In this document: one piece after another, positions 7,092 to 12,767 of the stretch
Position numbering within the stretch: position 1 is the first letter of the stretch
How the letters are laid out: each line of letters starts with the position of its first letter
Assembly: GCA_024279575.1 (NCBI GenBank)
Contig: JAJRRJ010000112.1
Location: 1-12,767 of the forward strand
Reading direction: 5' to 3'
DNA from: Alphaproteobacteria bacterium
GTDB taxonomy: Bacteria > Pseudomonadota > Alphaproteobacteria > Rhizobiales > Devosiaceae
DNA length: 12,767 nucleotides
Made by a program: the position numbers and the translations under genes
Notes under the pieces: model-generated
Told to the model about the DNA's origin: nothing
The model's input: only the letters and a program-made list of their open reading frames with translations
Database searches by the model: none

Positions 7092-7604
7092 ATGAAAAAA
7101 CCAATTGCCAACATTTTTGAAGCTGAATTGGCCCCCTGGAAAAAGGGCAATAATTTTGAAGCCGGGCTGGCCCGTCTTGGTGTAAAAATCGGGGCTGAGC
7201 AACTCGGGGTGCAATACCATGTGGTGCCAGCAGGAAAAACCGCTTTTCCGCGTCATGCCCATCACAAAAATGAAGAGATGCTCATTGTCATTTCCGGAAC
7301 CGGGGAATATCAGGCCGGAGATGACACCTGGCCGGTAAAGGCTGGAGACATAATTGCGGCCCCTGCTGGCGATGGATCTAGCGCGCACCAAATGCGCAAT
7401 AACTCGAATGAGGAATTAAAATATCTGGTGGTGTCGACGCGACATGACCCGGATGTTGTTGAATATCCTGATAGTGGAAAATTTGCTGTTGCCTCGATGA
7501 TCCCCAAAGATACGGGACTGTTGGGCGCGCGTATTGTCTATATCGGGAAAAAAGAAAACTCGCTGGACTATTGGGACGGCGAAGACACTGGAGAAAATAA
7601 ATAA
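7092..7604 (+). CDS. small cupin-domain protein (COG3837-like) inserted between sufB and sufC
   Basis: This 170-residue single-domain cupin has no signal peptide, so it is probably cytosolic. Both cupin motifs are intact. Motif 1 is HAHHKNEEMLIVISG (His55, His57 and Glu61 or Glu62, then the closing Gly69), and motif 2 is GDIIAAPAG followed by His99 in AHQMRN. A mononuclear metal site is therefore likely. The C-terminal half has TRHDPDVVEYPDSGK and YWDGE, which I associate with the COG3837 group of uncharacterised cupins. The ATG follows the sufB TAA with no gap, with a GGGGA ribosome binding site inside the end of sufB, and the stop overlaps the sufC start by one base (TAATG). It must be co-transcribed with the scaffold genes. 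It is not a core Suf component; metal handling, small-molecule binding or a structural role are all possible, and none is shown. Confidence 0.88.
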   Translation: MKKPIANIFEAELAPWKKGNNFEAGLARLGVKIGAEQLGVQYHVVPAGKTAFPRHAHHKNEEMLIVISGTGEYQAGDDTWPVKAGDIIAAPAGDGSSAHQMRNNSNEELKYLVVSTRHDPDVVEYPDSGKFAVASMIPKDTGLLGARIVYIGKKENSLDYWDGEDTGENK

Positions 7605-8371
7605 TGAGCACACCAATGCTTGAAATTGTGAACCTGCATGTACGGGTTGAGGACAAAGAAATTCTAAAGGGCGTAAACTTAAGCGTCCCTGCGGGGGAAG
7701 TACATGCGATAATGGGTCGTAACGGGTCGGGAAAATCTACGCTTTCCTATGCGATTGCCGGGCGTGACGGGTATGAAATTACCGGTGGTGATATTCGTCT
7801 GGATGGCAAAAGCATTCTGGATATGGAGGTTGATAAACGGGCAGCTGAAGGATTGTTTTTAGCATTTCAGTATCCGATTGAAATTCCTGGCGTTGCGACA
7901 ATGACTTTTCTTAAGGCGGCGATGAATGCGCAACGTAAAGCCCGGGGTGAGGATGAAATGACCATTCCAGAATTTATGAAGGCGGTGCAGGAGGCAGCTA
8001 AAAATCTGTCGATTGACAAGGATATGCTAAAACGCGCGTTAAATGTTGGCTTTTCGGGGGGCGAAAAGAAGCGTGCCGAGATGCTGCAAATGACGCTATT
8101 GGAACCCAAAATGTGTATTCTGGATGAAACGGACTCCGGGCTGGATATTGACGCTTTGCAGGTGGTTTCTGAGGGGGTTAATCAGCTTCGAGCGCCAAAC
8201 AGATCGATGCTGGTGATTACGCACTATCAGCGCCTGTTAAACCATATTGTGCCTGATCGGGTTCATGTGTTTTCTGACGGGCGGATTGTTGAAAGTGGCG
8301 GCAAGGAGCTGGCGCTGGAGCTGGAGGCCAAGGGTTATGCTAATTATGAAGGCGCAGCGGGTGCGGTATGA
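7604..8371 (+). CDS. sufC: Fe-S cluster assembly ATPase SufC
   Basis: SufC is the ABC-type ATPase of the SufBC2D scaffold; it is soluble and is not a transporter. ATP binding drives rearrangement of SufB-SufD during cluster assembly. The 255-residue protein has every motif: Walker A GRNGSGKST (38-46), Q-loop Gln89 (AFQYP), ABC signature FSGGEKKR (150-157), Walker B CILDETDSGLD (171-181) and H-loop His207 (VITHYQRLL). The DETDSGLD form of Walker B is characteristic of SufC. The start overlaps the cupin stop (TAATG), with GGAG at 7590-7593. The end overlaps sufD by four bases (ATGA), indicating translational coupling of the complex subunits. Confidence 0.97.
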   Translation: MSTPMLEIVNLHVRVEDKEILKGVNLSVPAGEVHAIMGRNGSGKSTLSYAIAGRDGYEITGGDIRLDGKSILDMEVDKRAAEGLFLAFQYPIEIPGVATMTFLKAAMNAQRKARGEDEMTIPEFMKAVQEAAKNLSIDKDMLKRALNVGFSGGEKKRAEMLQMTLLEPKMCILDETDSGLDIDALQVVSEGVNQLRAPNRSMLVITHYQRLLNHIVPDRVHVFSDGRIVESGGKELALELEAKGYANYEGAAGAV

Positions 8372-9594
8372 GTGAACAAAATGCTCTAATTCTCACTGAA
8401 GCAGAACAGGCTTTGGTGGCTCAACTAAATGAGTCTGGCGCCAAGCAGATGGCAAGTGACCTCAGCGAAACTGGTCTACCCACCCGTAGAGTTGAAGCAT
8501 ATCATTATACTGATTTGCGCATGCTTTTGCGTGAGGTACCGCAATCTTTCAGTCAGGAAAATCTTGAAACACAAACAGCACATTGCTCTTTTAAGATTGC
8601 AGATGCTTTTGAGATCGATTTTGACAACGGACAAATTTCTTTGGTTGAAAATGCTCCGTTTGGGGTTTTTGTTGCAGATCAGGATGGCTCCAGCTTAAGT
8701 GAGCGTAAAGATATTTTATGTGATCTAAACCGGGCGTTCACGAAAAAAAGTCTTTTGGTGAGGCTTGAGGGTAAGGTTGCAAACATCGTGCATATCAAGC
8801 GCTCCATATCCGGGGATGCACGGCATGTGAACAGTGCTTTGATGCTGGATATTGCCGCTGGTGCTGAAATGGTTGTACTGGAAACATTTGAGGGGAATGA
8901 GGCTGCCCACCTGGGGAACCACGCAACGCGGGTAAACTTAGGTGCCGGGGCAAAATTTACCCATATCGTCATTGAAGCCAACAGCAAACGTGCGCGGCAT
9001 TTTCACACAATGGAATATGCAATTGGAGAGAATGTAACTTTACGCAATCTTGTGGTGAATTCAGGTGCAGAACTATCCCGGGTGCAAATGTTTGGCCGCT
9101 TTGAAGGCGAGGGGACACATGCAGATCTATCAGGGCTAAACCTTGTTGATGACGGACAGCATTGCGATATCACCATGGATATGACCCATGCTGCGGAAAA
9201 TACCACAGCTGAGGAAATGTTTAAGTCGGTTGTTCGCAATCGGGCAAAGGCAATTTTTCAAGGGCGGATTGTTGTTGATGCTGTGGCGCAAAAAACTGAT
9301 GCAAAAATGATGGCCCAGGGGCTGATGCTTTCTGAGGGCGCGCAGATTTTGGCTAAGCCAGAATTGGAAATATTTGCTGATGATGTGCAATGTGGGCACG
9401 GATGCACGTGTGGGGAACTGGATGAAGATGCGCTGTTTTATCTTATGAGCCGTGGCATCGGGCGCCAGGAAGCCGGTGCTTTGCTTATTCGTGCATTTAT
9501 TCAGGAGCTTCTGGATCCGATTGAAAATGAGGACGTGAACTTGGCTTTGAGTAAAATCGTATCTGACTGGCTGGAAGAAGGTTCGACAAGCTGA
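8368..9594 (+). CDS. sufD: Fe-S cluster assembly protein SufD
   Basis: SufD is the SufB paralogue that completes the SufBC2D scaffold and is linked to iron entry. It has 408 residues, against 423 in E. coli. The N-terminal part is divergent, as usual. The C-terminal beta-helix and helical tail are well conserved (AKPELEIFADDVQCGHG, LFYLMSRGI, AGALLIRAFIQELLD). His344 in CGHG lies 64 residues from the end and should match E. coli His360, which is important for cluster assembly (63 from the end). The local sequence is CGHGCTCG rather than the CSHG form familiar from E. coli, giving three cysteines around the histidine. The start overlaps the sufC stop (ATGA) and the stop overlaps sufS (TGATG). 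Confidence 0.94.
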   Translation: MSEQNALILTEAEQALVAQLNESGAKQMASDLSETGLPTRRVEAYHYTDLRMLLREVPQSFSQENLETQTAHCSFKIADAFEIDFDNGQISLVENAPFGVFVADQDGSSLSERKDILCDLNRAFTKKSLLVRLEGKVANIVHIKRSISGDARHVNSALMLDIAAGAEMVVLETFEGNEAAHLGNHATRVNLGAGAKFTHIVIEANSKRARHFHTMEYAIGENVTLRNLVVNSGAELSRVQMFGRFEGEGTHADLSGLNLVDDGQHCDITMDMTHAAENTTAEEMFKSVVRNRAKAIFQGRIVVDAVAQKTDAKMMAQGLMLSEGAQILAKPELEIFADDVQCGHGCTCGELDEDALFYLMSRGIGRQEAGALLIRAFIQELLDPIENEDVNLALSKIVSDWLEEGSTS

Positions 9595-10814
9595 TGGCTT
9601 TGAATGTGGAGCAGGTGCGGCTTGATTTTCCAATTTTGCAGGAAAAAATCAACAATAACCGTCTCGTTTATCTGGATAGTGGCGCTTCTGCACAAAAACC
9701 TCAACAGGTTATCGACCGGATTTCGTACGCCTATTCCCATGAGTATGCCAATGTGCATCGTGGGTTGCACACGCTATCCAATCGGGCAACAGATGCTTTT
9801 GAGGCAGCGCGGGAAACTGTTCGGGCCTTTATGGGCGCACGCGAAACCAGCGAAATTGTATTTACAGGCTCTGCTACCGAAGCGATCAATCTGGTCGCCA
9901 GTTCACTTGGGGTTTCCCAAGTCAGGGAAGGGGATGAGATTGCCCTTTCGATTATGGAACATCATTCCAATATTGTTCCCTGGCATTTTTTGCGTGAGCG
10001 AAACGGGGTAAAACTGAACTGGGTGGATGTTGCAGACGATGGCTCTTTGGATATGGCATCGCTGGAAAAATCTTTGACGCCCCGAACAAAGCTTTTAGCA
10101 ATTACACACATGTCCAATGTTCTGGGCACAATAAATCCGATCAAAAAAATTGTGGAAATGGCCCACGCCAAGGGTATTCTTGTATTGGTGGATGGCAGTC
10201 AGGGTGCGGTTCACCTGGAAATTGATGTCGCCGATCTGGGCGCAGATTTTTATATTATGACCGGTCACAAGCTTTACGGGCCAACCGGTATCGGGGTTCT
10301 TTATGCCAGGCTGGCATTGTTGCAGGATATGGCCCCCTACCAGGGTGGCGGGGAGATGATTTCGGAAGTTTTTCTTGATGGTGTCACTTACAATGCCCCC
10401 CCGCACCGCTTTGAGGCGGGCACCCCCCCAATTGTGCAGGCCATTGGTCTGGGGGCGGCGTTGGAATATATGGAAGGTCTGGGCCGAAAAGCCATAGGGG
10501 TGCATGAGGCAGAGGTTGGCGCCTATGCAACTGAGCAATTGCAAAAAATAAATTCGCTACGAATTATCGGAAACGCGCCGGGCAAAGGGGGGATTTTTTC
10601 TTTTGAAATAGAAAATGTTCATGCGCATGATCTGTCGGCTATTCTGGATCGATACGGGATTGCGGTGCGTGCCGGAACCCATTGTGCACAACCTTTGTTA
10701 AAAAGATTTGGAACAACCTCTACATGTCGGGCCTCTCTGGCCCTATATAATGGGAAAGACGATGTGGACGCGTTGGTTGAAGCGATTAATAAGGCCAGTG
10801 CTTTTTTTGCATAA
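9594..10814 (+). CDS. sufS: group II cysteine desulfurase SufS
   Basis: This 406-residue PLP enzyme mobilises sulfur from cysteine for the SUF system. Residues fall at the same numbers as in E. coli SufS: His123 (MEHHSN), the PLP lysine Lys226 (TGHKLYGP) and the persulfide cysteine Cys364 in RAGTHCAQP. The short Cys loop marks it as group II, which normally needs a sulfur acceptor such as SufE or SufU; neither is encoded in this window. LDSGASAQKP near residues 28-36 and RGLHTLSNRAT (56-66) are also typical. The ATG overlaps the sufD stop (TGATG), with GGAAGAAGG (9573-9581) as the ribosome binding site. A 31-nt gap separates it from sufT. It is the second, non-redundant desulfurase class in the operon. 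Confidence 0.96.
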   Translation: MALNVEQVRLDFPILQEKINNNRLVYLDSGASAQKPQQVIDRISYAYSHEYANVHRGLHTLSNRATDAFEAARETVRAFMGARETSEIVFTGSATEAINLVASSLGVSQVREGDEIALSIMEHHSNIVPWHFLRERNGVKLNWVDVADDGSLDMASLEKSLTPRTKLLAITHMSNVLGTINPIKKIVEMAHAKGILVLVDGSQGAVHLEIDVADLGADFYIMTGHKLYGPTGIGVLYARLALLQDMAPYQGGGEMISEVFLDGVTYNAPPHRFEAGTPPIVQAIGLGAALEYMEGLGRKAIGVHEAEVGAYATEQLQKINSLRIIGNAPGKGGIFSFEIENVHAHDLSAILDRYGIAVRAGTHCAQPLLKRFGTTSTCRASLALYNGKDDVDALVEAINKASAFFA

Positions 10815-10845
10815 AGCTATTGGAAATTGAAGGACCAGTAATATT

Positions 10846-11247
10846 ATGGGCGAAGAAAACGAGAACATAGAACAGGTTGGTGAAGTCGCCAAAAGGGGCG
10901 CAGAGCTGGCGATCGGCAAGGGTGCCCTTTCAGAAGAAGAAATTGCGCGGGTAACAGCTGATCTCATAGCGGCGATAAAAACGGTTTATGATCCAGAAAT
11001 ACCGGTTGATGTTTATGAGTTGGGATTGATCTACAAAGTTGATCTGGATGATGAACGCAATCTGGTCATTGATATGACGCTGACGGCACCGGGCTGTCCT
11101 GTTGCTGGAGAAATGCCAATCTGGGTTGAAAATGCGGCGCGCAGTGTCGAGGGTATTCAGGATGTGGAAGTGCGCATGGTGTTTGATCCGCCGTGGACAG
11201 CCGATTGTATGTCGGAAGAAGCACAGGTGGCCCTGAACTGGTGGTAG
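10846..11247 (+). CDS. sufT: SUF-associated MIP18/DUF59 protein SufT
   Basis: This 133-residue protein belongs to the MIP18/DUF59 family, whose SufT members help mature Fe-S proteins. The core motif is complete: DPEIPVDVYELGLIY (49-63), MTLTAPGCPVAGEMP with the conserved Cys84 (77-91), and FDPPWTADCMSEEA (113-126). About 30 N-terminal residues, rich in Glu, precede the domain, a common extension in suf-operon copies. AAGGA lies about 12 nt before the ATG. The gene follows sufS after 31 nt and is 9 nt from sufA, so it belongs to the operon. Its exact step (carrier or assembly of specific targets) is not settled for this family. Confidence 0.92.
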   Translation: MGEENENIEQVGEVAKRGAELAIGKGALSEEEIARVTADLIAAIKTVYDPEIPVDVYELGLIYKVDLDDERNLVIDMTLTAPGCPVAGEMPIWVENAARSVEGIQDVEVRMVFDPPWTADCMSEEAQVALNWW

Positions 11248-11256
11248 GAAACTGAT

Positions 11257-11631
11257 ATGAACATTATGAGCATCACGGATGCGGCGGCGGTTCGCATCAA
11301 AGAAATTATTGCCAACACGGATCGCGATGTGGCCGGGTTGCGAGTTGGCATCGAAAACGCAGGGTGTGCCGGGGTTGCCTATACAGTAAACTATGTGGAC
11401 CTTCCAATTCCAGGGGATGATTTTGTGGAAGAAAAAGGGGTCAAAATTTATGTTGACCCCAAGGCCACTTTATTCCTGCTTGGCACACAAATGGATTTTG
11501 AAACCAGCAAATTGTCATCTGGATTTACATTTTCAAATCCAAATCAGGTTGGTGCGTGCGGTTGCGGGGAAAGCGTGCAGCTGGAAGCGGCTGACCTTAC
11601 AGAGCTTGCAAAGATACGGGCGCAGCAATAG
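11257..11631 (+). CDS. sufA: A-type Fe-S carrier protein SufA
   Basis: SufA is the A-type carrier that takes clusters from the SufBC2D scaffold to target proteins. The 124-residue protein has the HesB/IscA fold signature and the three ligand cysteines: Cys37 in GCAGVAYTV and Cys101 and Cys103 in GACGCGESV near the C-terminus. ATG 11257 is preferred because AGGA (11246-11249) is 7 nt upstream; the in-frame ATG at 11266 would give a protein three residues shorter. It is the last gene of the suf operon. A weak inverted repeat at its 3' end may serve as terminator. Confidence 0.94.
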   Translation: MNIMSITDAAAVRIKEIIANTDRDVAGLRVGIENAGCAGVAYTVNYVDLPIPGDDFVEEKGVKIYVDPKATLFLLGTQMDFETSKLSSGFTFSNPNQVGACGCGESVQLEAADLTELAKIRAQQ

Positions 11632-11681
11632 CTCTGATAAGGTTTGAATACTTCTTTGAATATCAGGCTGCGTTTGATTTT
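11622..11681 (+). terminator. weak candidate terminator of the suf operon
   Basis: CTGATA (11634-11639) pairs with TATCAG (11661-11666), and GCAGC (11622-11626) with GCTGC (11667-11671), across a 7-nt bulge. The T-rich sequence GATTTTT (11675-11681) follows on the plus strand. The loop is long (21 nt) and the downstream part lies inside the 3' end of the convergent GGDEF gene. Location is right for a terminator; folding strength is doubtful. Confidence 0.25.
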
Positions 11682-12724
11682 TGCATGATCTTGTCGTTTT
11701 CCGCGATAACACGATTTCGACCGTTGCGCTTGGCGGCATAAAGTGCTGCATCGGCACGTTCAATCAGAGATACATCGGTATCACCCGGGCGCATAATTGC
11801 AACGCCAAATGAAGAAGTAATGCGCCCCAATTTTTCATTGGTCGATCGCTTTAGAAGCTCTTTGCCCTGAATGGCTTTGCGGATCTTGTTTGAAAGCATA
11901 ACTGCCTGGTTAAGGGAGGTGTCGGGCAAAATCAGTACAAACTCCTCGCCACCATAGCGGCAGGCAAGGTCGCTGCCCCTTGTGTTGGAGCGCATGGTCA
12001 TGGCAACAAGGCGTAAAACCTGATCCCCGGTCTGATGGCCAAATGTATCATTGAAAGATTTGAAATGATCAATATCTGCCATCACAAGGCACAAAGGAGT
12101 GCCCGTTTCCGTAGCATCAGTCATGGACTTGGAAATATGCTGATCGAAGAATTTTCGGTTGTAAATCTTTGTCAGAGAATCGGTCATTGATTGACGCTGA
12201 ACTTCTTCAAGGTTTTTTTGCAGGCCTTCAACGTCTTCGCGCGCGTTATCAAGACTTTTCTCTAGTTTTGCATTGGTAGCCTGCATGTTTGCGGTCTTTT
12301 CCAGTAACTGTTGAGTTAAGGTCCTAAGAGTTGTCGCATCCATGTCGCCGCAAAGTGCAGTATTTGCATCCTTTAGTGACCCGGAATATGTTTTTGCAGT
12401 TTCACTGGCGGAATGGATGGCGTTGTGCACCGAGCCGATATTTTTACTCATCAACTCGGAAACGGAAGTAATGCGCTCATCAATCGCTTCTGACTTCAAA
12501 AACTCGTTATAAAGGCTTTCCACAACTTCCATTCTGGGCACGCCATCGCCAAGAATCGAGTTGATTCTCTCGTTTAAGGAGGGATTGACGCCAGTAGCGT
12601 AGGTGTAAAAGAGTTCATAAAACTGGGGAAATGGCGGTACTTCGCCGCGCTTTAAAAGACTAAGTGCTGAATTAGCGTAGGCTAGTGCCCGAGTAAATTC
12701 GTCGGTTGCCACAATTTTCCCCAT
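11663..12724 (-). CDS. diguanylate cyclase (GGDEF domain)
   Basis: The protein makes the second messenger cyclic di-GMP from two GTP. It has 353 residues and no signal peptide or membrane segment that I can see. Residues 1-135 are an unassigned N-terminal region, 135-180 look like a coiled coil, and the GGDEF domain begins with DSLTKIYNR (182-190). Asp217 and Asp219 (ADIDHFKSFND) fit the metal and substrate site. The active site is an intact GGEEF (258-262), and an RxxD inhibitory site (RGSD, 249-252) stands exactly five residues before it, so product inhibition is likely. It lacks an EAL domain. The gene converges on sufA with 31 nt between stops; nothing ties it to Fe-S assembly. The start ATG has only a weak ribosome binding site (AAGTGG, close to the ATG). 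Confidence 0.92.
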   Translation of the reverse strand: MGKIVATDEFTRALAYANSALSLLKRGEVPPFPQFYELFYTYATGVNPSLNERINSILGDGVPRMEVVESLYNEFLKSEAIDERITSVSELMSKNIGSVHNAIHSASETAKTYSGSLKDANTALCGDMDATTLRTLTQQLLEKTANMQATNAKLEKSLDNAREDVEGLQKNLEEVQRQSMTDSLTKIYNRKFFDQHISKSMTDATETGTPLCLVMADIDHFKSFNDTFGHQTGDQVLRLVAMTMRSNTRGSDLACRYGGEEFVLILPDTSLNQAVMLSNKIRKAIQGKELLKRSTNEKLGRITSSFGVAIMRPGDTDVSLIERADAALYAAKRNGRNRVIAENDKIMQKSNAA

Positions 12725-12740
12725 CCACTTTTATAAATGA

Positions 12741-12755
12741 TCTTCATTATGAAGA
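12741..12755. repeat. 15-bp perfect palindrome upstream of the GGDEF gene
   Basis: TCTTCAT-T-ATGAAGA has 7-bp perfect arms around one base. It lies 16 bp before the ATG of the diguanylate cyclase (minus strand), where a repressor site or 5'UTR element would act. I do not recognise the motif, and the window ends 12 bp further on. Confidence 0.35.
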
Positions 12756-12767
12756 ACTATGACTCAA

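Noticed and set aside
11641..11662. Direct repeat TTTGAATA-CTTC-TTTGAATA between sufA and the GGDEF gene
   Set aside because: Only two short AT-rich copies, one unit apart; no array, and likely chance or part of the terminator loop.
1..12767. Mobile elements, CRISPR arrays, tRNA or rRNA genes, phage or defence genes
   Set aside because: I looked on both strands and saw no transposase, integrase, regular repeat array, tRNA-like cloverleaf or rRNA segment; the content is housekeeping genes.

Overview
The window looks like chromosomal DNA of an alphaproteobacterium, most likely of the Hyphomicrobiales (Rhizobiales) type. It has moderate G+C and dense operons. The main evidence is gene order: an operon running NifS-like cysteine desulfurase, sufB, sufC, sufD, sufS, sufT, sufA, with an alpha/beta-hydrolase gene divergent from it. 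The operon leader carries a sequence close to the Irr-binding ICE element, and Irr is an alphaproteobacterial iron regulator. Genus cannot be told from the sequence.

Layout. Bases 2-2224 (+) hold the C-terminal part of a large YhdP/AsmA-like (DUF3971) envelope protein that enters from the left edge. It converges with a minus-strand pair, an alpha/beta hydrolase (4185-3523) followed 6 nt later by tyrS (3516-2273). tyrS is interrupted by an apparent one-base deletion just after its KMGKT (KMSKS) motif. Bases 4186-4442 are the divergent intergenic region. It has no convincing gene but carries a candidate promoter, an ICE-like site, several palindromes and a hairpin next to the suf start. Bases 4443-11631 (+) are an eight-gene SUF iron-sulfur cluster assembly operon with tight or overlapping junctions: NifS/IscS-type desulfurase, sufB, a small cupin, sufC, sufD, sufS, sufT, sufA. 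On the right, a diguanylate cyclase gene (12724-11663, minus) converges on sufA.

How the genes work together. SufS takes sulfur from cysteine, and the SufBC2D scaffold ATPase builds the cluster. SufA (A-type carrier) and SufT (MIP18/DUF59 family) act in transfer or maturation. The extra NifS-like enzyme is a second potential sulfur source. The cupin inserted between sufB and sufC, with all metal-ligand motifs intact, is the least explained member.

The window is mostly well-known housekeeping content. I found no mobile element, CRISPR array, tRNA or rRNA, and no clearly new system. The points most worth a second look are the cupin in the suf operon, the ICE-like site and leader structure, and the tyrS frame break.
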